Shown in pieces: positions 23,075 to 33,220 of a DNA stretch of 64,000 nt. Position numbers and translations under genes: made by a program. The stretch covers positions 2,914,001 to 2,978,000 of the forward strand of contig JAULSU010000001.1 in assembly GCA_030512335.1 (NCBI GenBank). The letters are read 5' to 3'. Under the pieces are notes generated by a model. That model searched no databases. It saw nothing but the letters and a program-made list of their open reading frames with translations, and was not told where the DNA came from. This DNA comes from Immersiella caudata (taxonomy: Eukaryota; Ascomycota; Sordariomycetes; Sordariales; Lasiosphaeriaceae). The stretch's first letter is position 1, and the number at the start of each line of letters is the position of its first letter.

Positions 23075-23888
23075 TGTGCCTGCGTCTCCTTGGCCGGGTT
23101 AGATCTGTGGTGTTTCTACAGGACTTTTGGGAAGAAGAGGTGAGTTCAGCTTGTGCTTGGCAGTGTCGTGAAAAGCGAGATGAAGGTCGTTAGACTTTGG
23201 TCACATCGCACACGAGGGACACACAATCTCAGGTTCACGGGTCCTACCAGCATCATACCGGAGTTCGTGCGAGGCCGATTGACGATGCCCTGCCATGGCT
23301 CCGTGCGGTGGCCGAAAAGTAAACAACCAATGAAAGCTGGAAGCCATGGTGGACGGCGATTGGACAGCTGCAAGTGACCTGGTCGAGGCGAATGGGATAC
23401 CTGCTGATAAGCTTGATTCAAGATGTGGTGCATTGTTGCATAGTAACTGCCCTGTGATGCAAGGACGCATCTGGATGCCAGCAGCCAGCAGCCAGCAGCT
23501 AGCGTTGGGGCGACATCAAAACTAGCTTTAGGATGGACAACGTGAATTGGGTTGGAGGGTGGGCTCAACTGCTGCCAGCTGGCAACCAAAGAGTGGTTTG
23601 ATGCCACAAGTGGCCCAAGCTCCTTAGAACTTACTTTGCTGAGCTGGAGTGACCAATTGGAAAGGGGTGGAGCACTTCAACATCACCGTTGACGAGAGCT
23701 CTACAAACCTCCAATCCAACCGACCATGCCGTAAGCCCTGAGGTGTTGACGCGCCCACTCAATCACGGCACTCGCTAGAAGGACGACTATGAACCATTTT
23801 TAACTCGCGACGTGCCCAACGGGACGGGCTTGATAATCTCCTTGGCCGCAAGCAACTGCGAATTGCAAAATTCAGACCTGGCGACAAG
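23075..23888. other. Divergent promoter region
   Basis: 814 bp between two divergent genes. It contains a CCAGCAG heptamer repeat (23477-23498) and no ORF with recognisable content. Confidence 0.5.
23477..23498. repeat. Tandem heptamer (GCCAGCA)3
   Basis: Three tandem copies of a 7-mer, directly readable in a divergent promoter region. Confidence 0.85.
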
Positions 23889-25538
23889 ATGCGGCCGCGA
23901 CTTGTCGCCCTGCGCCGGCTGGCAAAGCGACCATCGCCGGCACACCGAACATTCTTCCAAAGCAGCATTTTCCTCTACGGGCCGCGATCTCGTCCGCAAC
24001 TTCCGTTTCTCTCGGTCACTTCCAGCGCCCAGCGTGTGCGCCACCTGACAACAGAGCGTAGGGAGCGGATAAAGCACGAGATCAAGCTGGGTATCAAATA
24101 CACGGCGTACATATGGATCGCTGCAGGCTTGGTGTTTGTCATGATTTCGGCTGTCAACCAAGAGATACTTGAGCGGAAGTACCCTACCCCTCACGAATGG
24201 AGCTTTCTTACCCGTCAACGCTTCCGTGGCGGGCATGCCGAGCGCAACCCGGAGGATCCCAACCTGCTCCCTAACTGGAATGTCGTTCTGTTATGGATGG
24301 AGGGTGTCCTGGAAAGGCTGGAGGATCCCGCGATCGACGGCTATGGCCTGAAGGATGCGCCATCAGACCGGCCTCCTGGGACGAAGGATATCAGCGCCAA
24401 ATCAGAGCAATGGGTGAGGGGGTACTTCGAGGCCATGATGCTCTACGCAAAGTCAGCAGAGCATATGGACGGATGGGTACGGGACAAAACGAGGGACTTG
24501 ATTTTCCCTCCAGGCACAATGGTGGGGCCTTCAAACCTCAAGCCAAGACCTCTACCTCCCATGATGAAAGGCCCGAGGCCAAAGGAGCAAGACTGCGAGC
24601 CTGCGTTTGAATCTGCCGACGACGTATACCTCAGACTCATAGCGACTGAGGGGCTCACCCTCCGGCAGCAGATGGATGCCCGGCTAGCGTACGCGACCTG
24701 GCTTGAATTCAAGGGCGATACAGGCCCCGCAGGTGTTGTGTACCAAGATGCCGTTGAGTTGGCATTGTCCCAACGGCCTTCGCTCCCAGAAGAAGCAGTG
24801 GACAAGACGAACTGGACTCTTAATGAAGCCGCGGGCCCGCCGTCTGCCAACCTGCTCACCTCTCTCACAGCCTTTGCTACTTACAAAGCCCGAACTGGCG
24901 ACGTCACATCAGCCCTCTCAATCTTCGTGTCCCTCCTCAGGGCTCGCAGGAGTCTTCCCAAGCCAGATACTTCCATAACCGCAAGCTTGGGTGGGAGCAC
25001 TTTGGACAGCTCCATCACCAAAGTTGTCAATTTCTTCAGACCCCCACCCTACCCGGCGCCTCCTCCCGACGGATCATACCCCCCAGTGCGAGACAGCAAG
25101 GAGCTCTGTGAGGAGGCCGCGCTAAGCCTCCACATCGGCGAGATTCTGTACGCGTCACAGCAGAGCAGCCGTGAGGAAGGCCTTGGATGGACCCGCGAAG
25201 GCGTTGACGTCGCGGAGGAGCAACTACACAATCTCGACTCATCCAAGAAGGACCGCCCGGCTCGGAAAACATGCCGTGAGTGCCTGTCTACTGGTCTGGA
25301 GAACTGGTCGGTTATGGTTGCGGGCCTGGCGAAGGAAGAGGCCGCTAAGAAGGAGGCCGCCATGGCGCAACCAAAGAAGTCGACCTGGTTTGGCCTCTGG
25401 GGCAAGCAGGAGGAGGAGAATCTCACACGGTGGGTGGCAGAGGCGAAGGTTATCGAAGAGCGAAGGAGACGTTCGCAGGGTCTGCTCGAGGAGTTGAAGC
25501 CCCCGCCTAACGCATTTTCGTCTCTTTTTACTGTCTAG
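23889..25538 (+). CDS. Mitochondrial membrane protein, Mgr3-like layout
   Basis: A single-exon 549-residue protein. The first 60 residues are rich in Arg with no acidic residues until RHLTTERRE, which fits a mitochondrial presequence. One transmembrane helix follows at about 70-92 (YIWIAAGLVFVMISAV). The remainder is helical and hydrophilic, with regions resembling degenerate TPR pairs (ARLAYATWLEFKGD..., EEAALSLHIGEILYAS...), and a Lys/Glu/Ala-rich segment near the C-terminus. Presequence, one membrane span and a TPR-like soluble domain is the layout of Mgr3, the adaptor of the inner-membrane i-AAA protease, so that is my inference. In fungal annotations similar proteins are often labelled maltose permease; a single membrane span argues against a transporter here. 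Confidence 0.78.
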   Translation: MRPRLVALRRLAKRPSPAHRTFFQSSIFLYGPRSRPQLPFLSVTSSAQRVRHLTTERRERIKHEIKLGIKYTAYIWIAAGLVFVMISAVNQEILERKYPTPHEWSFLTRQRFRGGHAERNPEDPNLLPNWNVVLLWMEGVLERLEDPAIDGYGLKDAPSDRPPGTKDISAKSEQWVRGYFEAMMLYAKSAEHMDGWVRDKTRDLIFPPGTMVGPSNLKPRPLPPMMKGPRPKEQDCEPAFESADDVYLRLIATEGLTLRQQMDARLAYATWLEFKGDTGPAGVVYQDAVELALSQRPSLPEEAVDKTNWTLNEAAGPPSANLLTSLTAFATYKARTGDVTSALSIFVSLLRARRSLPKPDTSITASLGGSTLDSSITKVVNFFRPPPYPAPPPDGSYPPVRDSKELCEEAALSLHIGEILYASQQSSREEGLGWTREGVDVAEEQLHNLDSSKKDRPARKTCRECLSTGLENWSVMVAGLAKEEAAKKEAAMAQPKKSTWFGLWGKQEEENLTRWVAEAKVIEERRRRSQGLLEELKPPPNAFSSLFTV

Positions 25539-26039
25539 TTGATGCACCTGTATGTGTCTGCCAATCGCTCTTTATTCCTTGGAAAAGCTCGCTTAGGCAA
25601 GACAAATGCCGGGGCGGCGTGGTTTGTTGCGAAGGAGCCATGCTCTGGTGCTTGAAGCATTACGAATTCCTAGCTAGGTCTTTCAGACTTATGGCGGGAC
25701 CTATGGAATGCTGACTTTGTCTTCCATAATTATGGAAGGCGCGTGGTCAACGTGCGAAGGGCGTTTGGGCATCCTTGATAGGCCCCATATGCTCGAGAAG
25801 ACCCCTTGGGAGGGTGATTTGAACCCTAGTCAGCGGACGAGGGATCCTGATGGTGTTAGTGTGTACAATATCTGCGTACAAACAGACGCAGTGGAATCTG
25901 GTCTAGTCAACAGCGGTCGCTTAAGGAAACATGGACAAGCAGGAGTATGGTCGAAATAGCTTGGCTTTGGGTATCGCGAACTCAACTATCTGGCTCACAA
26001 GACAAGCCCCGTAACTCCTGCGAATGGCGTCCCCCTAAA
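25539..26039. other. Convergent intergenic region
   Basis: 501 bp between two converging stops, with no recognisable feature besides presumed 3' UTRs. Confidence 0.5.
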
Positions 26040-27373
26040 TTACCATCCATCATCCTCATCCTCACCCTCATCCCCGCCCTTTTCCTCGGCCTGCTCCGGA
26101 GGAATACCAGCATATCCAACGATTTCAAAGGCGGGATTCTTGTACCCCTCGCCCTGCTCGGTGACCTGCAGTAACCACTTCAGGACGCACTCCTCTGCCT
26201 TAATGAGGATCGTCTCCGTCATGTTGCAATTCTCCCCCGCGCTGAAGACTGGACATCCATAAGATGTGAACGCCGGGCACTGAGCGTTTCCACCCGGTCC
26301 AGCAATCGCCGTATCCGCCGCTGAACCTTCCTCGATGTAGGCTCGGGCACGCTGGAATACGTTAGCACACAATCCTAATATCCCCGGCACCCCAGATATC
26401 CTACCTCCTTCATGAAGCTCTTGAACCCCTCGCAGACAAAGTTGTCCGAGTGGTAAAGTCCACTCAACACCACCATCGAGTTCATCTGCCGTCCAACCGT
26501 GCCCCAGACCTCCTCGTCATTGAGATACTTCTCCACCTCCTCCGAACTCTCCCCAATTGCCACGATATCCACCTTCGCACCCTTGCCCACAAACTCAGGC
26601 AGCACCTTCTCAAAGATATACCTCACGTGCTCGTTCGGGTTCCCGTTCTCAGGGGTGGTGTTCTCGCCCCTCGCATACACCCTCTCCAAATGCACCGCGC
26701 TGGCCATGGGAATGCGTAGACGCGCGGAGGGAGTGAGACCCTTCTTTCCCTCGGGCCACCACCAAAGCTCGCCCGGATTGGCGAGGATGATACCCGGCGG
26801 GGAGCGGTCCGTGGCAGAGCTGGGTTGCTGCAGGAGGCCGGTGAGGAAACCAACCATGGAGCCTTTGTTGATGCCGCCGGTGTGATCGCAGACGCGGTAG
26901 GCACGGATGCCGAGGGCTTGGTTGGGCTCGCCGAAGATGAGTACGACGCGGGATTTGGTGGGCAGGTCGGGGGTGAGGCGGATGGGGACGTGCTTTTGGT
27001 TAGGATCAGTGGTTCCAAGAGGGAGGAGGACCTTCTCAAGGCCAAGATTGTCGAGGCGGGAGGAGACGACGTTGTTCATGGCCTCTGAGTAGGGTTAGCT
27101 GGGATATGCTTGGGATTGAGAAGGGGTGGACCGTTGAAGGCGAAGCTCTGGCGCTCGTTCCAGCGCTCGTTCTTGGTGGCGTGGTACTTGAAGTAGCAGT
27201 CTGGATCCTCGATTGAGCGGATTTCGTCGTCGTTATTGACAAAATATCTGTGAGAGTGATATGTCAGTTGTTGTTGAAGCTCACAACGGTATGAATGTGG
27301 CGAACCCGAGCTCCAAGAGATTCGACGGGTAGATGGGATCGGCTGGGAGGCCAGACCAACGACGGCGGAACAT
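26040..27373 (-). CDS. Arb2-domain protein
   Basis: Four exons (27306-27373, 27132-27247, 26405-27084, 26040-26351) with introns of 58, 47 and 53 nt give 391 residues. The joins give MFRRRWSG at the start, LLELGYFVNNDDEIR across intron 1 and FAFNEAMNNV across intron 2. The core (SRVVLIFGEPNQALGI, SMVGFLTGLL, ILANPGELWWWPEGK, VDIVAIGESSEEVEKYL) fits an Arb2-type alpha/beta fold. In fission yeast, Arb2 belongs to the ARC complex that holds Argonaute with duplex siRNA, and related domains occur at the C-terminus of class II histone deacetylases. Here it is a stand-alone protein with an acidic C-terminal tail. The domain call is reasonable; a role in RNA silencing is inference. Intron 2 has a weaker donor (GTCCAC) but a good GCTAAC branch site. 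Confidence 0.78.
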
Positions 27374-28151
27374 GGCTGCTGAGAAATGTCGATTATAGGT
27401 AGCAAACTTGTTGGCGAGAAGGAGAATTTGTGTAAAGAGTCTGGGAGAAGACGTTGGGAAAAGATGAAACGGAGGTGGAAGATGCCGCTCTTGAGGAAAG
27501 AACGATCAAGGTTATCGATGGGGAGATGAGGCAGGGGAAAGAAGAAAAACGAGAAGATGCCCTCCGCAAAGCCTGCATATAAAGAAGAAAATGAAAAGTG
27601 GGAGTTGAATAGATAGTCATCCGAAGATGTCCATGAGGATGAGCCACCGGCTGCGCTTGCCCGACGATATCTGGGTTGCCTGTTTGCCGACCCAGAACGG
27701 GAGGCAACATATCATTGCGACGCCAAGCATGTTGTTCATATCAGACACCTAACGGAAAGACACAGATATCGATGGTGATGGGCCAGATGATCATTTCTTC
27801 TGGCGCGTTCAGCTCATTGTCAAACAGAGGGGGGTAGGTTGGCTTGGAGGCGTAATCCCACGAACGCGGCCCAACGCCAGCGATGCCATCCTGAGAGCAG
27901 TTGACTTGCTTCCTGCTGCTCTAGATCCTGCCCTCATCAATGTGAAGCGAGAAGAGACCGATGGGCATGTGGCTCATCAGCAAGGCATCGGATAACTCCC
28001 CACCATTGGCAAGCAGCGTCAAACATCGCGAGCAGCATTTGGGACGTTATGGAAGTTGGCCAGCAGATGCGGGATGGAGACGACAATGCCGCAGATTTGA
28101 ATTTTCTTCCTCACATCCCAAGCAGAGCTAGGGATTGTAATGAAAAAAAGT
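27374..28151. other. Intergenic: Arb2 gene promoter and U2 3' flank
   Basis: 778 bp upstream of the Arb2-domain gene and downstream of U2, both on the minus strand. Short ORFs only. The minus strand has pyrimidine-rich stretches near 27430-27600, consistent with an Arb2 gene leader or promoter. Confidence 0.45.
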
Positions 28152-28339
28152 TTCGCGTCGCCTAGAGGTAGTGCAGTACTAGGGACACTGTGGAAGACGA
28201 TCATGGGCAAGCCCAGAGGAAAGTCCACCGGTTGACAAAAATTAGTATAATCACGATTCTACTCCGTAGAGTAGTTTCAGAGATTAAACTGAAAAGAACA
28301 GATACTACACTTGATCTAAGCCAAAAGGCAAAGAGAGCT
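28152..28339 (-). ncRNA. U2: U2 spliceosomal snRNA
   Basis: On the minus strand the sequence runs through the near-invariant U2 5' half: GCCTTTTGGCTTAGATCAAG (stem-loop I and the U2/U6 helix region), then GTGTAGTATCTGTTCTTTTC, which includes GTAGTA of the branch-site recognition sequence, then stem-loop II (CAGTTTAATCTCTGAAAC). An Sm-like site (AATTTTTGTC, near 28235) follows, and the 3' stem-loop IV is CCTAGTACTGCACTACCTCTAGG-like at 28161-28183. The length of about 188 nt matches the standard U2 size. U2 base-pairs with intron branch sites in the spliceosome. The exact ends (28339 and 28152) are estimated by alignment from memory to other U2 RNAs. An A/T-rich TATTTATT lies about 50 nt upstream (28389-28396, plus coordinates). 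The gene is divergent from uS14m. Confidence 0.93.
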
Positions 28340-28604
28340 AAAGAAAAAAGAAGAAAATGATTAAAATTCTGGGATCCAGGCGAAGAATAAATACCTGGCA
28401 GACATGGTCTGTGCACGGGTGCGATTTTCACTGTGGGTCTCCTACAGGAGTGGGGCTTCCCGCTGACCAGTCACCGCCCGGCAGTAATTCCAGCTCGGCC
28501 AGCGGGTCCGGATGCAGCGAATCTCCAAATTCGCGCCGACGACACCCAGCAGCACCCCATCGAACAACCTCGCCAGCGACGCCAAGCGGCAGACACACGT
28601 CAGG
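28340..28604. promoter_or_regulatory. Shared divergent promoter of U2 snRNA and uS14m
   Basis: A 265-bp gap separates the U2 5' end (minus) from the uS14m start (plus), so both promoters must sit in or near it. A TATTTATT on the minus strand near 28389-28396 could be the U2 TATA-like element. The uS14m frame is open upstream to 28512, so part of this gap is also the uS14m leader. Confidence 0.45.
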
Positions 28605-29007
28605 ATGTCGATGTTCAGGGCGAAGAAGCTCGACATAGGGTGCTACTACAACGCCTTCATCATTCGCGACCACTCGAAGCGCAAGGCAGTGGCTGCCGCT
28701 GAACCCGAGAGACAAGCCCTCCGATACATCATCCGCAACGAAACCCTCCCCGCCCGAACACGCGCCATTGCCCAGCTGCAGCTCACTCAGATGCACGCCT
28801 ACACGAGGCCGACCCAGATCAGGAACAGGTGTACCATGGGTGGAAAGGGAAGAGGTGTTCTCAGAGATTTCAAGATGTCACGAGTACGTTTGATGCTCAA
28901 AATATGGATGTAGCAAAGTTATGGCTGACAATTGACGTCTTTAGTTCATGTTCCGAATGAATGCTCTCTCAGGAAACATCCCAGGTGTAAAGAAGGCCAG
29001 TTGGTAA
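28605..29007 (+). CDS. mrp2: Mitochondrial ribosomal protein uS14m (Mrp2)
   Basis: Two exons (28605-28883 and 28945-29007) with a 61-nt intron give 113 residues, matching the size of yeast Mrp2. The start MSMFRAKKLD is the conserved N-terminus, so I prefer the ATG at 28605; an in-frame ATG at 28512 would add 31 residues (MQRISKFAP...) with no family resemblance. Family motifs are ERQALRYIIRNETLP, TRPTQIRNRCTMGGKGRGV and, after the intron, RMNALSGNIPGVKKASW at the C-terminus. The exon join restores KMSRFMFRMNALSG. It is a small-subunit mitoribosome protein. The zinc-binding cysteines of some uS14 proteins are absent, as is normal for the short mitochondrial type. Confidence 0.93.
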
Positions 29008-29316
29008 TCGAAAGTGGCCGCCCTCGAGCAGGGGAGCGTCTTTAGGGGCGGCATCTAGTAGTTGCACATATTACGACTAGGCTACTAAAGCTGCTACTAG
29101 AGCAAAAAGTTGGCAAGAAGGCACCTCATCATTATGAGTGCTGTGATTATCAACTATGTACAGTTTTGTTACAATATTACCTCATGATATCCAAATTCTA
29201 GTTCTATTGACGCCATTCCCTTGTGACCCTGTCACCCCCTTTTAAGCCCAAAGAACTCGTACCGAATTGTTGAAATCAGTGTTGGAACGCCGTGTTGCAA
29301 CTCCAAATCTTTCCTC
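29008..29316. other. Convergent intergenic gap
   Basis: 309 bp between converging uS14m and lipoyl synthase genes, AT-richer than its surroundings, with no feature seen beyond 3' UTRs. Confidence 0.5.
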
Positions 29317-30642
29317 TTACAGAGACTTGGCTACTTCCTCGGGTGCGAGAGCCTGGTCGATGCCCTGTGTTGACGTGGGCTTCTCACCGGCTCGCTTTCG
29401 CAGTACATTCTCAATGAAAGCCTCACCGGCCTTGTATGAGGACCGGACGAGCGGCCCACTGGCGCAGTAGAGGAAGCCCATGTCGAGCGCACGCTGCCTC
29501 CAGAGGCCAAACTCGTCTGGGGTGACGTACTTCTCCACCTTGAGATGCCTCTTGGTAGGCCGCATGTACTGGCCAAAGGTCACAACATCCACATCGACCT
29601 TCCGGAGTTCTGGTGATCGTTAGCGATGTCAGCTGGTATGCCGAAAACAGATCAACTCACCCCTGAGCGTATCCAATATCTCCTCTTCCGTTTCACCCAG
29701 CCCAAGCATGATACTCGTCTTGGTAATGATGCCCTCCTTCCCCTTAACCGCCTTCACATGCTCCAGCACCTTCAAACTCTGCCGGAAGGTCGCCCTCCTA
29801 TCCCGCACATACGGCGTCAAACCTTCCGTCGTCTCGACATTGTGCGCATACACATCCAACCCGCTCTCCGCCACCACCTTCACCATGTCCAGGTTGCCAC
29901 CAAAGTCACCCGTCAGCGCCTCGACCAGCAGCGTCGGCTTCTTCTGCTTGATCTTGCGAATCGTTTCCGCAAAGTGATGTGCGCCTCCATCCACCAAGTC
30001 ATCTCGGTCCACACTCGTAAGCACCACATATCCCAAGCCCCAGCGCGCGAGCGCCTCCGCCGTGTTCTCTGGCTCGTGCGGGTCCAGCGGTCCCGGGGCG
30101 CGACTCGTCTTGACGCTGCAGAAGCGGCATCCGCGCGTGCAGGTGTCGCCCATGAGCATGATCGTGGCTGTCGCGGCGGCCTTGTTAGAGCCGCCCCAGC
30201 ACTCGCCGATGTTGGGGCATCGTGCCTCCTCGCAGACGGTGTGAAGTCCGAGACCGCGGAGGTCGGCCTTGATCTTGCCGAAGTTGGGATTTGCGCCAGG
30301 TGATGGGATTGGAGTCTTGAGCCACTCGGGTAGCCGTGTGATGGTGCGCTTGCGCCCGGCGGGGCCGACCTCTGCGGTGCGGAGGGTGTAGGCGTCGCTG
30401 GGGGAGAGCGATGCGGCGGCGGAGGAATTAGGTAGGAACTCGGAGAAGGCGCCGACGCTGGTGTCCTTGAAGTAGGTCGGCCGAGGCTTGCTGTTGCTGG
30501 CTGTGGATGACGATGGCTGCGGTGCCGCCGGCTCCGGAGCGGATGGGATGGTGGCGTATGACCGGGACGAAGCCGCCGCAGCGCGCGACAGCGTGCGTCG
30601 GAGGGGCGCCTGCATCCGCTGGATCGGGACGGATGCGGCCAT
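29317..30642 (-). CDS. lip5: Lipoyl synthase, mitochondrial
   Basis: Two exons (29661-30642 and 29317-29609) with a 51-nt intron give 424 residues. The N-terminus (about 1-35, Arg/Ala/Ser-rich) is a mitochondrial presequence. The auxiliary [4Fe-4S] cluster ligands are Cys137, Cys142 and Cys148 (CEEARCPNIGEC). The radical SAM motif CTRGCRFC gives Cys168, Cys172 and Cys175. The RSSY motif near the C-terminus supplies the serine ligand of the auxiliary cluster. The enzyme inserts two sulfurs into protein-bound octanoyl groups to make lipoate for the pyruvate, 2-oxoglutarate and glycine-cleavage complexes. The splice join restores TLRELRKVDVDVVTFGQYM, the expected core. All key residues are present. 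Confidence 0.96.
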
Positions 30643-32309
30643 TGTGAATGCGATAGGGCGAGACGTGGCGGCTGTTTGAATGGGAGTTTGTTCGGAGGTG
30701 GGCGTATATGGCGATTAGGGGTTCAATGGCATTCAAGACCAGTGGCCGGGGGGCAATGAACAAAAATTGGACCCGTCACCGAGGCCGACCAAAAATGTTG
30801 CACACCGCTAGTACCCGCTAGTATCCGCCACTACTTGGTCATCAACTCCACCACCATTATTGGTCGTCGATCTGAAGTTAGAGTCTCACTCTTTACTTCA
30901 GCTATTATTCGATTACATATGGCGGGAAGAAGTAAGGCTACCCCCTAGACATTGAGCTCTCATGAAGAAAATAAAGCCCAAAGCTGCACGCAAGAGTCTG
31001 GGAAAGGGGCCACTCCCAAGAGCTCAGCCAGCTGATGGGATTTCAGAAAACATGACGTGCTCCATATGAAGGCGCACCCCTTCCCTCCTGGTGCGTTGGA
31101 ACTCCACGTATTCAGCAAAATAGAAGAGATATTCGGTTGCATGCGTGGCCTCACCCAGTCGCAGCACCTTTACGGAATGCGAATTGTCTACTTTAACAGA
31201 GGACCACGCCAAAATGGATGGCTGGAACACTCGATTGGGACCGGTTGACCAACCGGTTTGCTACTTTCGTCTTCTGCGACCAGAAGTGAGAAGCCAGCCG
31301 TTTTCTGAGTTACGGCGTCAAGCTTGTCCTGTTCCTCGGGATTCTTTAAATTGGCACTTTAACGGCACGGCAGATTTCCCGGCCGAACAAGCCTGATGAT
31401 GAAACGAAGCTGCAACACCACCCTCGGCGGCTGTCCGTAAGAAGCTTTGGGAGTTGAGTGAAGAACGAACGAGGCGTCCCATACTTTTGAGGCTGTTTAC
31501 AGCAGTCTTTGTGTGTTCGTCTTGGTAGCCAGTCGGTAACTCTGATGGGCTACCGATTCGTTGCGAACGAACTGTGGACAGGCGGGCGTTGCCCAGCAAT
31601 GAAACGCGGCCGGCTTGTTGGAGCTTCATCCTGGTCGTGGCTGGTGAGGCGCCACATGCATTGGAGCTGACGACATGTCACCGGCGCTGTCGGCGCAGGA
31701 AAACGAGGCAGCTGCGCAGCTGAATGACGGCCTTGCGTAATCAGCCAAATGCAGTCTCTCAACGGCACTGTCAAATCGTCTATCTGTTTGCTCTAAAAAC
31801 ACTCACCTCAGTGTGGAGGAGACTAAAACAGGGACCTCGCGGCAAACAGGTCGAGTTGGAGACAGAACGGACCCGAGCGACGTGGTCTCCAAGCGATGGT
31901 GACCTGCTGGATTGAGGAACAGACTGTGCCTCGTGGTGACCCACTTTGTTGGGCTAACGGCTGTCGGGAGCGGTATCACAGAAGTTTGTTAGCGCCGCCA
32001 CCTGACTCCAGCCACTTTGCACTGTGTCTTTAGTAGCCAACCCACCTAAATTCCATGGCTCCTGGGATTCCCTGATTCTCGTTTCGGCTGTGCTCTCGCC
32101 TCCGCAAAACGTCTCACAACCTCTCTCCCATCTCACTTTCAACGACCTTCTCAGCAACCCGCCACACGCAATCTGATATCTTCCAACGTGCTAAACACCA
32201 CCGGTTAGCGACCACGAACGTACGGACTACTTGCCAAACGCCGTACCCACGATTTCTGCGCGCGCGACTCGATAGTTAGTACTTCAGCAGACTAGCAACC
32301 ACAGTCAAA
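30643..32309. other. Divergent region between lip5 and the R-SNARE gene
   Basis: About 1.7 kb with short ORFs only. It contains both promoters and probably a long leader for the SNARE gene, since the part from about 32040 to 32309 is pyrimidine-rich on the plus strand. Near 30808-30831 the motif GCTAGTANCCGC is repeated twice. Nothing else recognised. Confidence 0.45.
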
Positions 32310-33220
32310 ATGTCGACCGGACAAGAGCCGTACGATCCCTATATCCCCAACTCCGGGGCCGCGCCTGCGGGCGGAGCGGGAAACAACAGGACACAGGCGC
32401 TTCAAGCGGTAAGCTATTTTGCGTTCATTCTTGTGGTTTCGGATTTGTTGGCCCAGGGCACTGAGAGGCCATTCATCTATCGACCAATGCTTTGGACATT
32501 ACCAGTCGCATTGCCGGACTTTCCGAACTGCTCGATCGCGACTCCATCGCAACCTAAAAGACGCTCGCATCGCGCATCGCTTGTGCGTGAGGATGGATGG
32601 CATGACGAGCCCTTGGGAAAACGGAAAATCGAATAGCAACGATCATCGCACCCAGCGTCAAAGAGACCCCCCATACGATTACATTGCGACAGCATGATGG
32701 TTCCTGTATAAAGAACCGTGTTATATGAGCTTGGCTACGCTTGTGTTGATGAGCTGCGAGGATACCTTTTGGGCGCATCACGGAATTATCATAGAATTCG
32801 AGGATCGCATGCTAAACAGTAAGAATGGATTGAGTAAATCGCTGACAGCTCTTTAGCAAATTGACGACACCGTCGGTGTGATGAGAGACAATATTAACAA
32901 GGTGTCTCAACGTGGCGAGCGTCTCGATGCCCTTCAAAACAAGACCGATGACCTGGCAGCGTCTGCCCAGGGCTTTCGCCGTGGAGCCAACCGAGTGCGC
33001 AAGGCTATGTGGTGGAAGGTTTGCAGCCCTTATACGCCTTTTTCATGGCCAGTTTGCATGTACTAACAACAACACAGGACATGAAGATGCGCATCTGGCT
33101 CGGCATTGGTATTGCCATTTTGATCATTATCATCGTTGTCCCAGCCGGTAGGTGCCCATCGTCCGATATCCCAGGCCCGAGTCCGCTGACAAGTAAACAG
33201 TTGTTGCTACGAAAAACTGA
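32310..33220 (+). CDS. snc1: Synaptobrevin/Snc-type R-SNARE
   Basis: Four exons (32310-32408, 32857-33018, 33078-33147, 33201-33220) give 116 residues. The SNARE motif begins at about residue 34 (QIDDTVGVMRDNINKVSQRG) with the zero-layer arginine at Arg52, followed by the heptad pattern to about residue 90 and the juxtamembrane RKAMWWK. A C-terminal anchor (WLGIGIAILIIIIVVPAVVA) ends the protein only a few residues from the stop, as in tail-anchored v-SNAREs. The family drives fusion of secretory vesicles with the plasma membrane, and in hyphae it is recycled at the tip. Introns 2 and 3 are 59 and 53 nt, but intron 1 is 448 nt. The Pro/Gly-rich N-terminus is variable. Confidence 0.95.

Noticed and set aside
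32740..32850. TTGATGA and CTGA in the SNARE intron resemble C and D boxes of a snoRNA
   Set aside because: The CTGA is part of the intron branch site next to the acceptor, the terminal stem is poor and the C box deviates from the consensus.
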